This document shows, one piece after another, positions 16,799 through 24,923 of a stretch of 64,000 nucleotides of DNA (positions are counted from its first letter, which is position 1; the number at the start of each line of letters is the position of its first letter). Location: positions 620,001 through 684,000 of the forward strand of contig NZ_FONG01000001.1 of assembly GCF_900112845.1 (NCBI RefSeq), given 5' to 3'. The DNA is from Actinacidiphila alni (lineage in GTDB: Bacteria > Actinomycetota > Actinomycetes > Streptomycetales > Streptomycetaceae). The position numbers and the translations under genes are program-made. A model generated the notes under the pieces. It was not told the DNA's origin and did not search any database. It saw only the letters and a list, made by a program, of their open reading frames with translations.

Positions 16799-16951
16799 AT
16801 GAGTCTCGTCGTCCTCCTGCTCGGCATGGGCATCCTGATGGGCGCCGCCGCCCACACCCCGCTGCCGGTCTTCCTCGTCGCCGCCGGCGCCATCGCCGTG
16901 TGGCTGTTCGGCTTCGCGGTCCGCGAGCGCATCGCCCGGCACCGCGGCTGA
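16799..16951 (+). CDS. Small membrane protein (50 residues)
   Basis: ATG start after a strong GGAGGTG site. It encodes two hydrophobic spans (SLVVLLLGMGILMGAAAH, and LPVFLVAAGAIAVWLFGFAV) and a basic C-terminus (RERIARHRG), so the tail is probably cytoplasmic. A longer in-frame start at 16742 lies within the promoter/operator region and is rejected. It is divergent from a TetR gene and 59 bp upstream of another small membrane protein. Function unknown. Confidence 0.7.
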   Translation: MSLVVLLLGMGILMGAAAHTPLPVFLVAAGAIAVWLFGFAVRERIARHRG

Positions 16952-17010
16952 CGCTCCGGCGACCCGCGCACCCACCCCAGCCCACCACGACAGTTCCTGG
17001 AAGGAACACC

Positions 17011-17328
17011 GTGAACACCGCAGCCCACCCGGCCGCGGCCGGTACGCCGGCCGCGACGTCCCGACCCGCCCGCACCGAGCGGTCCGCACGCTCCACCCGT
17101 GACGCCGACGGCATGGCCGTCGCGTCCTTCCTGCTCGGACTCCCGGGCCTGCTGGTCCTCAACCTCGTCCTCGGTCCGGTCGCGATCGTGCTGTCCCTGG
17201 TCGCCCTCAGCCGCGGCACCCAGCGCCGCGGGCGCGCGCTGCTGGGCTTCGCCCTCGGCGTCGCCGACCTGCTGATCGTGCTCGCCCTGACCATCGCCAA
17301 CCACGGCGTGATCTGGCAGTTCGGCTGA
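17011..17328 (+). CDS. DUF4190-like small membrane protein
   Basis: 105 residues. The GTG start follows AAGGAAC. After a disordered Ala/Arg/Thr N-terminus come two membrane helices in the DUF4190 pattern: GMAVASFLLGLPGLLVLNLV, then GPVAIVLSLVALSRG, then RGRALLGFALGVADLLIV. Such proteins are abundant in actinomycetes, often near stress or envelope genes, with no known activity. It is probably co-transcribed with the preceding small gene under the TetR repressor. Confidence 0.75.
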   Translation: MNTAAHPAAAGTPAATSRPARTERSARSTRDADGMAVASFLLGLPGLLVLNLVLGPVAIVLSLVALSRGTQRRGRALLGFALGVADLLIVLALTIANHGVIWQFG

Positions 17329-17344
17329 CCCCGGCGTACCGCGG

Positions 17345-17390
17345 ACATGCGAGCGGCCCCCTCCTCGACGGGAGGGGGCCGCTCGCATGT
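17345..17390. terminator. Strong bidirectional terminator
   Basis: A perfect 20-bp stem (17345-17364 with 17371-17390) has a 6-nt loop TCGACG. It lies between a plus-strand gene ending at 17328 and glyA ending at 17414 on the minus strand. Confidence 0.88.
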
Positions 17391-17413
17391 GTGCCTGTCG
17401 TGCTCCGGGCGGA

Positions 17414-18883
17414 TCAGCTCAGGTCGATGCCCGGGTAGAGCGGGAAGCCCGCCAGCAGATCGGCGGCGCGCTTGGCGACCTGCTCGGCCACGGCCGCGTC
17501 GAGCACATGGTGCGCCTTGGACGTGCCGCCGTTCTTCGCCGGCGCGGCCGTCGCACCGGACAGCACCGTGTCGATCAGCCCGGCGATCTCGTCCATCTCG
17601 GCCGTGCCGAGACCGCGGGTGGTCAGCGCCGGGGTGCCGATCCGGATACCGGAGGTGTACCAGGCGCCGTTCGGGTCCTGCGGCACCGAATTGCGGTTGG
17701 TGACGATGCCCGCGTCCAGCAGCGCGGCCTCGGCCTGGCGGCCGGTGAGACCGTAGCCGGAGACGTCGATCAGCACCAGGTGGTTGTCGGTGCCGCCGGT
17801 CACCAGCTTCGCGCCGCGGGTCAGCAGGCCCTCGGCGAGGGCGCGCGAATTGTCGACGATCGCCTGCGCGTAGTCCCGGAACTCCGGCCGCGCCGCCTCC
17901 GCGAGCGCCACCGCCTTCGCCGCCATGACGTGCGGCAGCGGACCGCCCAGCACCATCGGGCAGCCGCGGTCCACGTGCTCGGCCAGCGCCTCGTCGCACA
18001 GCACCATGCCGCCGCGCGGGCCGCGCAGCGACTTGTGGGTGGTCGTGGTGACGATGTTCGCGTGCGGTACCGGGTCGAAGTCGCCGGTCAGCACCTTGCC
18101 CGCGACCAGGCCCGCGAAGTGGGCCATGTCCACCATCAGTGTGGCGCCGACCTCGTCGGCGATCTCGCGCATCAGGCGGAAGTTGACCAGCCGCGGATAC
18201 GCGGAGTAGCCCGCGACGATGATCAGCGGGCGGAATTCGCGCGCGGCGGCGCGGACCGCGTCATAGTCCAGCAGGCCCGTCGCCGGGTCCGTGCCGTAGC
18301 TGCGCTGGTCGAACATCTTGCCCGAGATGTTGGGGCGGAAGCCGTGCGTGAGGTGGCCGCCCGCGTCCAGCGACATGCCGAGCATCCGCTGGTTGCCGAA
18401 CTCGCGGCGCAGCTCGGCCCAGTCCTGCTCCGACAGGTCGTTCACCTGCCGCGCCCCCGCGCGCGCCAGCGCCGGGCTCTCCACCTTCTGCGACAGCACC
18501 GCCCAGAACGCCACGAGGTTCGCGTCGATCCCGGAGTGCGGCTGCACATAGGCGTGGTCGGCGCCGAACACCGTACGGGCGTGCTCGGCGGCCAGCGTCT
18601 CGACGGTGTCCACATTGCGGCAGCCCGCGTAGAAGCGGCGGCCCGCCGTACCCTCCGCGTACTTGTCGCTGAACCAGTTGCCCATCGCCAGCAGCGTCGC
18701 CGGCGAGGCGTAGTTCTCGCTCGCGATCAGCTTCAGCATCTCGCGCTGGTCCGCCAGCTCGTTCGCGATCGCGTCCGCCACCCGCGGCTCCACACCGCGG
18801 ATCACGTCCAGCGCGCTGCGGAAGGCGCTTTGCGCCGCTTCGGGATTCGGGGTGCGGTTGCCGGTGCTCGACGGCTCGGCCAT
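17414..18883 (-). CDS. glyA: Serine hydroxymethyltransferase
   Basis: 489 residues. This PLP enzyme interconverts serine and glycine, transferring the one-carbon unit to tetrahydrofolate. The PLP lysine is K284 in [10 protein letters not shown], and [17 protein letters not shown] and [10 protein letters not shown] are all present. It is longer than the roughly 420-residue bacterial type because of inserts, matching the larger GlyA form I know from Streptomyces. The ATG follows AGGAGGA. A ZTP riboswitch occupies the leader, tying expression to folate/purine status. Confidence 0.96.
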   Translation of the reverse strand: MAEPSSTGNRTPNPEAAQSAFRSALDVIRGVEPRVADAIANELADQREMLKLIASENYASPATLLAMGNWFSDKYAEGTAGRRFYAGCRNVDTVETLAAEHARTVFGADHAYVQPHSGIDANLVAFWAVLSQKVESPALARAGARQVNDLSEQDWAELRREFGNQRMLGMSLDAGGHLTHGFRPNISGKMFDQRSYGTDPATGLLDYDAVRAAAREFRPLIIVAGYSAYPRLVNFRLMREIADEVGATLMVDMAHFAGLVAGKVLTGDFDPVPHANIVTTTTHKSLRGPRGGMVLCDEALAEHVDRGCPMVLGGPLPHVMAAKAVALAEAARPEFRDYAQAIVDNSRALAEGLLTRGAKLVTGGTDNHLVLIDVSGYGLTGRQAEAALLDAGIVTNRNSVPQDPNGAWYTSGIRIGTPALTTRGLGTAEMDEIAGLIDTVLSGATAAPAKNGGTSKAHHVLDAAVAEQVAKRAADLLAGFPLYPGIDLS

Positions 18884-18907
18884 GGGAGTCCTCCTGCTCG
18901 CGACGGG

Positions 18908-18991
18908 ACGGCCCAGGCGCACGGCTCTTTCGCTTCCAGCGAGGACCGCTTCCCGATGGTTGACCCCATCTCAGCGCGCCAGTCACGGCCC
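18908..18991 (-). promoter_or_regulatory. ZTP (pfl) riboswitch upstream of glyA
   Basis: Read on the minus strand, the leader has the conserved parts of the ZMP/ZTP aptamer in order: GGGCCGTGACTGGCG (18991-18977); a small stem-loop GATGG...CCATC; GGGAAGCG; and, after a linker, GCCGTGCGCCTGGGC with the CGCCUGGGC core. The P1 helix pairs GGGCCG (18991-18986) with CGGTCC (18948-18943), including one G-U pair. The aptamer ends about 14 nt before the AGGAGGA ribosome site, so control of translation is likely. A -10-like TATCGT (19003-18998) would start the RNA at about 18991. This riboswitch class is known upstream of one-carbon and purine genes, including glyA. Confidence 0.9.
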
Positions 18992-19003
18992 GCCCGCACG
19001 ATA

Positions 19004-19475
19004 CCCTGCGGGCGGCCCGCTGTGTTATCGGTCCGCCCGGTGGTCGCACCCCGGTTCTCCTGCCCGGGGGCTTGCCGTGTCCTCGCCGTCGCGGTTCCGG
19101 CGATCTGCGGTGTGCCGCGCCGTCGGGGGCTGAGCGCGCAGTTCCCCGCGCCCCTGTTGGGGCGGATCGCCGTCGTCGTCCGCCCGGGCGGAAGCGCCCC
19201 AAAGGGGCGCGAGGAACTGCGCGAACGTCCCCCACCGGCGGCCGGACCGGGAACGGGCTCAGCCGCCCGAGCCGTCCCCGGAAGGGGCGCGGGGAACTGC
19301 GCGCTCAGCCCCCGCAGGCGGGCGGACCGGGACGAGGGGCGAGCCCTCCGCCCGGTCCCGGCAGGGGCGCCGGGCGCCGGCCCGGTGGTGGGGAGGGCCG
19401 GGGCCCGAGGCCGTCTGTTTGGATGGGAGAGCCCCGCCCGGAAAGGGCCAGGTGGAGCTGGACGTTGGGAGCCGT
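19004..19475. repeat. Intergenic repeat cluster, including a 32-bp inverted repeat
   Basis: Bases 19124-19155 and 19283-19314 are perfect reverse complements over 32 bp, with core GCGCGGGGAACTGCGCG. A diverged third copy lies between them at 19202-19234, preceded by the small hairpin GCGCCCC-AAA-GGGGCGC (19194-19210). This unit resembles a repeat scattered between genes in many Streptomyces genomes (from memory). No gene was recognised in this stretch. It separates the divergent glyA leader from the next plus-strand gene. Confidence 0.75.
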
Positions 19476-20453
19476 ATGGAAGCCGCAGAACCCCCGGTGA
19501 GGACCCGCCTCGGCGGAGGAACGGCCGTGATCGACCTGGACCGCCCGAAAGCGCTGAACGCCCTGGACCTGACCATGGTCCAGCAGATGACCCGGGCCCT
19601 GGAGGGCTGGCGGACCGACCCCGCCGTCACCTCCGTCGTCGTCCGCAGCACCTCACCGAAAGCCTTCTGCTCGGGCGGCGACATCCGCGCGGTCCGCGCC
19701 GCGGCCCTGCGCGGTGACGACGCGGCCGTCACCGCGTACTTCACGGCCGAATACGCCCTCAACGCCCTGATCGCGCGCTACCCGAAGCCGTACACCGCCC
19801 TGATCGACGGCTACGCGATGGGCGGCGGCCTCGGCATCTCGGTGCACGGCTCGGCCCGCGTCGTGACCGAGCGGGCCTCGCTCGCGATGCCGGAGACGTC
19901 GATCGGCTTCTTCCCCGACATCGGCGCGAGCTACTTCCTGCCCCGCCTGCCGGGCGCGGTCGGCTGGTACCTGGGCCTGACCGGGGCCCGCGTCACAGGC
20001 GCGGCGGCGGTGGCGTGCGGCCTGGCCACGCACTACGTGCCCGCGTCCGCGCTGCCCGCGCTGGAGGAAGAGCTGACCGGGGCGGCGGGTCCGGCCGCGC
20101 TCGACCGGTACGCCACCGCGGCCCCGCCCTCCGAGCTGTCCGCGCACCTCCCGGCGATCGAGCGCTGCTTCGCCGCGCCCGACCTCGGCGAGGTCATGGC
20201 GCGGCTGGCGGCCGAGGACGCCGACCGGGAGTGGGCGGACACGACCCTCGACGTACTGCGCCGCGCGTCCCCCGCGAGCCTGCGGATCACCTTCGACCTG
20301 CTGAAGCGCGGCGCCCGCGCCGCATTGGAGGAGTGCCTGGCGGACGAGCTGGAACTGGCCCGCAGGACGGCGTTCACACCGGACTTCGCGGAGGGCGTGC
20401 GCGCGGCGCTGGTCGACAAGGACCGCAAGCCCGCCTGGTCACCGGCACCGTAA
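19476..20453 (+). CDS. Enoyl-CoA hydratase/3-hydroxyisobutyryl-CoA hydrolase family protein
   Basis: 325 residues. The crotonase fold is clear: FCSGGDIR (first oxyanion-hole segment) and GYAMGGGLGISVHG (second). METSIGFFPDIGASYFLPRLPG-like residues around 19890-19950 are diagnostic for the HIBYL-CoA hydrolase branch, which acts in valine breakdown. The C-terminal helical extension is also of that type. The ATG follows TTGGGAG. An inverted repeat directly follows the stop. Confidence 0.9.
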   Translation: MEAAEPPVRTRLGGGTAVIDLDRPKALNALDLTMVQQMTRALEGWRTDPAVTSVVVRSTSPKAFCSGGDIRAVRAAALRGDDAAVTAYFTAEYALNALIARYPKPYTALIDGYAMGGGLGISVHGSARVVTERASLAMPETSIGFFPDIGASYFLPRLPGAVGWYLGLTGARVTGAAAVACGLATHYVPASALPALEEELTGAAGPAALDRYATAAPPSELSAHLPAIERCFAAPDLGEVMARLAAEDADREWADTTLDVLRRASPASLRITFDLLKRGARAALEECLADELELARRTAFTPDFAEGVRAALVDKDRKPAWSPAP

Positions 20454-20531
20454 CTCACTATGTGAGATACGGGTGTCATGATGTGGACGTCGGGCGTAGC
20501 GTCAGCACTGAACCCGCCGTGCCGCGGCGGG
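20454..20531. promoter_or_regulatory. Palindrome and hairpin before the methyltransferase gene
   Basis: CTCAC-TAT-GTGAG (20454-20466) is a perfect 13-bp inverted repeat of operator type. CCCGCCG-TGCCG-CGGCGGG (20513-20531) is a GC hairpin in the probable leader of the methyltransferase gene. The regulator is unknown. Confidence 0.5.
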
Positions 20532-20570
20532 AACTGACGGCCCGAGGGCCGGGGAACGGAGCGCCGCGCC

Positions 20571-21314
20571 ATGCCGAGGGAATGGGACGCCAAGACGTAC
20601 GACTCGCTGCCGCTGCCGCATCTCGGCTGGGGCCGCCGTACGCTCGCCCGGCTGCCGCTCGAGGGCGACGAGCGGGTGCTCGACGCGGGCTGCGGCACCG
20701 GCCGCGACACCGCGGGCCTGCTCGACCTGCTGCCGCGCGGCCGGGTGGTCGCCGTGGACGGTTCCGTCCGCATGCTGGACCAGCTCCGCGAGCGGCTGGC
20801 GGGCCGGCTGGAGCGCGTCGAGGTCGTCCACGCCGACCTGACCCGCCCGCTGCCCTTCGACGGCGAGGTCGACGCCGTCTTCAGCGTCGCCGCCTTCCAC
20901 TGGATCGACGACCACGCCGCGCTCTTCGCCTCGCTGGCCGGGCGGCTGTGCCCGGGCGGCCGGCTGGTCACCGAATGCGGCGGCCGCGGCAACATCGCCG
21001 CCGTCAACGCGGCGGTCGCCGACGTCCTGGGCGGCGACGCCCCCGAGGTGTGGGACTTCGCGGGAGCCGCGGACACCCGCGAGCGGCTGGCCGCCGCCGG
21101 CTTCACCGACGTCGAGGTGGGCCTGCGCCCGGACCCGGCCCGTTTCGAACCCGGCGAGCAACTGGAGTCCTACCTGGCCACCGTCGTCCTCGGCGCCCAC
21201 CTCGACGCGATGGCCGACGACGACCGCGAGCCCTTCGTCAAGGCCGTCGCCGCCCGCCTCGCCGAGCCGGTCGTGGACTACGTACGGCTGGAGATCTCCG
21301 CGACCAGGGCGTGA
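20571..21314 (+). CDS. SAM-dependent methyltransferase
   Basis: 247 residues, class I methyltransferase. Motif I is VLDAGCGTGRDTAG; the acidic end of strand 2 is VAVDGS; VHADLTRPLPF and DAVFSVAAFHWIDDH follow. The FHWI motif and overall length resemble trans-aconitate methyltransferase-like and ubiquinone-type enzymes, but the acceptor is unknown. ATG start; the best ribosome-site candidate is GGGGAACGGAG further upstream. It stands alone between the crotonase and the LacI regulator. Confidence 0.88.
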   Translation: MPREWDAKTYDSLPLPHLGWGRRTLARLPLEGDERVLDAGCGTGRDTAGLLDLLPRGRVVAVDGSVRMLDQLRERLAGRLERVEVVHADLTRPLPFDGEVDAVFSVAAFHWIDDHAALFASLAGRLCPGGRLVTECGGRGNIAAVNAAVADVLGGDAPEVWDFAGAADTRERLAAAGFTDVEVGLRPDPARFEPGEQLESYLATVVLGAHLDAMADDDREPFVKAVAARLAEPVVDYVRLEISATRA

Positions 21315-21493
21315 GCGTGACGCCACCGCGTGCGGGGCGTGAACCGGTTGAGGACGCGGCCGCGGGCGAGCCCCGTCCGGCTCCCCGTAACGCCGTGCCC
21401 GTACCGGTTCAGCGTTGTTAAGGTGAGCCGATCGCACCGGTCAGCCCCGCGCGGGCCCTGTCGCCGTGAGGCCGAGAAAGGCCGGGAGAGCCA

Positions 21494-22522
21494 GTGAGCC
21501 CAGTGAAGCGTCCCACCATCGCCGACATCGCCGAGGCCGCGGGCGTCTCCAAGGGCGCCGTCTCCTACGCGCTGAACGGCAAGGCCGGGGTGTCCGAGCA
21601 GACCAGGGCGCGGATCCTGGAGATCGCCGGGCGGATGGGCTGGCACCCCAGCAGCGCCGCCCGCGCGCTGTCCAACAGCCGCAGCGGCGCGATCGGCCTG
21701 GTCGTCGACCGGCCCGCCTGGGTGCTGGGCATCGAGCCCTTCTTCATGCAGCTCATCTCCGGTGTCGAGGCCGGGCTCGCGTCCGGCGGCACCGCGCTGC
21801 TGCTCCAGGTCACCGAGGACGCGGGCGCCGAGGAGGCCGCCTACCGCCGCTGGTGGGGGGAGCGGCGGGTGGACGGGGTGCTGCTGGTCGACCTGCGCGA
21901 GGACGACCCGCGGCTCGGCCTGCTGCGCGAGCTTGAACTGCCGGGCGTCGTGGTGGGCCACGCGACGGGCGTCCCCGGCATCCCGTCGGTCTGGCTCAAC
22001 GACGCGGAGGCGGTCCGCGAGACGCTGGCGTATCTCGCCGCGATGGGCCACCGCAGGATCGCCCGGGTCGCCGGTCCCGCGCGCTTCGTGCACACCCGGG
22101 AGCGCGGCGCGGCCTTCGACGCCGCCGCGGCCGAACTCGGCCTGACCGGCGGCGTGAGCTGCGTCCACACCGACTACTCCGGCGAGGACGGCGCCCGCGC
22201 CACCCGCCGCCTGCTGTCGGACGCCGAACGGCCGACGGCGATCGTGTACGACAACGACGTGATGGCCGTCGCCGCGCTCAGCGTCACCCAGGAGATGGGC
22301 ATCCGCGTCCCGGCGGAACTCTCGCTCGTCGCCTGGGACGACAGCGAACTGTGCCGCCTCGTGCACCCGGCCCTCACCGCGGTCAGCCGCCGGGTGCCCG
22401 AATACGGCGAGCGGGCCGCGGAAGCGCTGCTCGCGCTGATCGACGGCCAGGACGTGGCCGACCAACTGCTGGAGGCACCCGCCCTGGTGCCGCGCGGCAG
22501 TACGGCGCCCGCCCCGCGCTGA
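21494..22522 (+). CDS. LacI-family transcriptional regulator
   Basis: 342 residues. The N-terminal HTH and hinge are canonical (PTIADIAEAAGVSKGAVSYA, then GWHPSSAARALS), followed by a periplasmic-binding-type sugar domain ending in the typical LSLVAWDDSELCRLVHPALT. A GTG start at 21494 follows GGGAGAG; GTG at 21503 is an alternative. The next gene is a secreted GH30 glucanase with a LacI-type GAGCGCTC operator 43 bp past this gene, so regulation of that enzyme is likely. Its inducer is probably a glucan-derived sugar. Confidence 0.92.
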   Translation: MSPVKRPTIADIAEAAGVSKGAVSYALNGKAGVSEQTRARILEIAGRMGWHPSSAARALSNSRSGAIGLVVDRPAWVLGIEPFFMQLISGVEAGLASGGTALLLQVTEDAGAEEAAYRRWWGERRVDGVLLVDLREDDPRLGLLRELELPGVVVGHATGVPGIPSVWLNDAEAVRETLAYLAAMGHRRIARVAGPARFVHTRERGAAFDAAAAELGLTGGVSCVHTDYSGEDGARATRRLLSDAERPTAIVYDNDVMAVAALSVTQEMGIRVPAELSLVAWDDSELCRLVHPALTAVSRRVPEYGERAAEALLALIDGQDVADQLLEAPALVPRGSTAPAPR

Positions 22523-22564
22523 CCCCCGAACGTCCCCTTCTCCCTGCCTCCGGGCCCGCCGTGT

Positions 22565-22578
22565 AGGGAGCGCTCTCA
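22565..22578. promoter_or_regulatory. LacI-type operator upstream of the GH30 gene
   Basis: AGGGAGCGCTCTCA has a perfect GAGCGCTC core and resembles the CebR box with outer changes. It lies between the LacI gene and the GH30 gene. The adjacent LacI regulator is the likeliest binder; cross-binding by CebR is possible. Confidence 0.75.
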
Positions 22579-22725
22579 TTTCCTGCGGTCTGGACCAATG
22601 CTGCAGGTCACCCGTCCCGGTGCCGCAGAAAGCCGTGCGCGACGCATGGATCTTTCACGGCTGTTTCATCGTGTTACAGCGGTCCGTACGGTGTCGGATC
22701 CCTTGACGGCCTTGGGTCCCACGAG

Positions 22726-22751
22726 TTAAATCACGTCGCGATATAAGTCGT
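22726..22751. promoter_or_regulatory. 26-bp element shared by the GH30 and GH16 promoters (copy 1)
   Basis: TTAAATCACGTC is followed by 5 nt and ATAAGTCGT. The same arrangement (12 identical bases, 5 variable, then TAAGwCGT) occurs at 30441-30466 before the GH16 gene. Arms ACGTC and GWCGT are separated by 9 bp, a near-palindrome suited to a dimeric regulator. The rest of the 322-bp gap holds TTGACG (22703-22708), the hairpin AGGTGG-GCACT-CCACCT (22769-22785) and a leader segment TGTCAGG also seen before the GH16 gene. Confidence 0.65.
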
Positions 22752-22844
22752 GAAACAAGGTGTGAAACAGGTGGGCACTCCACCTATGCCCACTTGATCA
22801 TGTCAGGGCCATGCCATCTCAGTCGCAGAAAGGCAACCGGACCC

Positions 22845-24755
22845 ATGAGCGCAGCAACCCGCCCCCACGCGGGCAGACGCCGCTTGCGGCGCACACTCGT
22901 CGGGATGCTCGCCGCCGCCGCGGCGGCCGTCACCCCCATGCTGGCCGTTCCGGCCACCGCGCACGCCGCCGGAGAGAGCGTGCAGGTCTATCTGACCACC
23001 ACGTCCGACTCCGGCGGCCGCAACGTCGTCAAGGGCCTCGAACAGCAGGCGCCGATCTCCTTCACCACCGGCACCGGCGGCTCGGGCCAGAACGTCACCG
23101 TCGACGAGAACACCACCTACCAGCAGTTCACCGGCGGCGGCGCCTCGTTCACCGACACCGCCGCCTGGCTGATGAACTCCAGCGGCGCGCTGTCGGCGTC
23201 GACCCGCAACACGGTCATGCAGAAGCTGTTCGACCCGGTCAACGGCATCGGGCTCGGCTTCCTGCGCAATCCGATGGGCGCCTCCGACCTGGCCCGCGGC
23301 AACTACACCTACGACGACATGCCGGCCGGCCAGACCGACCCGTCGCTGGCGCACTTCAGCATCGCCCACGACCTGGCGGACGTGCTCCCGCTCACCAAGC
23401 AGGCCCGTCAGCTCAACCCCAACGTCAAGGTCATGGGCACCCCCTGGACCCCGCCGCCGTGGATGAAGGACAACGACGCGTACAGCCAGGGCTGGCTGGA
23501 GTCGCAGTACTACGCCGCCTACGCGCAGTACTTCGTCAAGTACCTCCAGGCGTACCAGGCGCAGGGCGTGCCGATCGACTACGTCACCGTGCAGAACGAG
23601 CCCACCTGCTGCGGCGGTTACCCGTCGGCGCAGTGGAACGGCTCCGGCCTGGCGTACTTCACCAAGACCAATCTGCTGCCCGCGCTGCACGCGGCGGGCC
23701 TGTCCACCAAGGTCCTGGCGCTGGACTGGAACTGGGACACGTACGACAGCTACGCGGCCCCGACCGTCACCGACGCGGCCATCCGCAACGACCCCAACTT
23801 CGGCGGTCTGGCCTGGCACGGCTACGGCGGCGACGTCGGCGAGCAGACCACGGTGCACAACCAGTACCCGAATCTGCCCGCCTTCGACACCGAGCACTCC
23901 GGCGGCACCTGGATCGGCAACCAGCAGAAGGAGGACATGCACAATCTGATCGACTACACCCGCAACTGGGGCCAGAGCTGGGTCAAATGGAGCCTGGCGG
24001 TCGACCAGAACATGGGGCCGCACAACGGCGGCTGCGGCACCTGCACCGGCCTGATCACCGTGCACAACGGCGACAGCCGCAGCGGACAGGTGGACTACAC
24101 GATCGAGTACTACACGATGGGCCACCTCACGAAATTCGTGAAGCCCGGCGCGTACCGGATCGCCTCCACCGCCAACAGCAGCGTGCCGAACGTCGCCTGG
24201 CGCAACCCCGACGGGTCCAAGGCGCTCATCGCCTACAACGACACCTCGTCCGCGCAGACGATCCGCGCCAACTGGGGCAACGAGAACTTCTCGTACTCGC
24301 TGCCCGCCGGCGCCTCGGCCACCTTCACCTGGAACGGTACCCAGGGCACGGGCGGCGGCAACACGGGCGGCCACACCGGCACGATCACCGGCTACGGCGG
24401 CAAGTGCGTCGACGCCGCCGGGGCGAGCAGCGCCAACGGCACCGCGGTCCAGCTCTACGACTGCAACGGCACGAACGCCCAGCAGTGGACCGCCTCCGGC
24501 ACCACTCTCCAGGTGCTCGGCAAGTGCCTCGACCTGACCAGCGGCGGCACCGCCAACGGCACCAAGGCGCAGCTCTACGACTGCAACGGCTCCGGCGCCC
24601 AGCAATGGACGCGCGGCGCCAACAACACACTGGTCAACCCGCAGTCGGGCAGATGCCTGGACGCGACGGGACCGAGCTCCGCCAACGGCACCCGGCTACA
24701 GATCTGGGACTGCACCGGAGCCGCCAACCAGCAGTGGAACGCGCCCGCCGCGTGA
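22845..24755 (+). CDS. Secreted GH30 beta-glucanase with ricin-type lectin domain
   Basis: 636 residues. A signal peptide with a basic start (RRRLRRTL) ends near AHAAGE, at about residue 42. The GH30 barrel follows, with acid/base E252 in VTVQNEP and nucleophile E350 in FDTEHSGG, then a beta-sandwich to about residue 500, a Gly/Thr linker, and a ricin-B beta-trefoil (about 511-636) with three QLYDCNG/QIWDC-type repeats ending in QQW. Family members attack beta-1,6-glucan or related beta-glycosides, so a fungal-wall substrate is plausible. The LacI-type operator and the 26-bp element both lie upstream. Confidence 0.92.
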   Translation: MSAATRPHAGRRRLRRTLVGMLAAAAAAVTPMLAVPATAHAAGESVQVYLTTTSDSGGRNVVKGLEQQAPISFTTGTGGSGQNVTVDENTTYQQFTGGGASFTDTAAWLMNSSGALSASTRNTVMQKLFDPVNGIGLGFLRNPMGASDLARGNYTYDDMPAGQTDPSLAHFSIAHDLADVLPLTKQARQLNPNVKVMGTPWTPPPWMKDNDAYSQGWLESQYYAAYAQYFVKYLQAYQAQGVPIDYVTVQNEPTCCGGYPSAQWNGSGLAYFTKTNLLPALHAAGLSTKVLALDWNWDTYDSYAAPTVTDAAIRNDPNFGGLAWHGYGGDVGEQTTVHNQYPNLPAFDTEHSGGTWIGNQQKEDMHNLIDYTRNWGQSWVKWSLAVDQNMGPHNGGCGTCTGLITVHNGDSRSGQVDYTIEYYTMGHLTKFVKPGAYRIASTANSSVPNVAWRNPDGSKALIAYNDTSSAQTIRANWGNENFSYSLPAGASATFTWNGTQGTGGGNTGGHTGTITGYGGKCVDAAGASSANGTAVQLYDCNGTNAQQWTASGTTLQVLGKCLDLTSGGTANGTKAQLYDCNGSGAQQWTRGANNTLVNPQSGRCLDATGPSSANGTRLQIWDCTGAANQQWNAPAA

Positions 24756-24923
24756 CCACTGCCCGACCGTCCGGATCGGCGCCGGCGCCTGTGCCCGTAC
24801 GGCGCCGATCCGGCACTGTCCTGACCGCGACGTAGGCTGTCGGCATCCAGCATCCCCGCTGATCACGAGCCGATCCCCGCCGACCGGCCGCCGATCGGCC
24901 GTCGCCGACGGAAGGCAGCCGCC

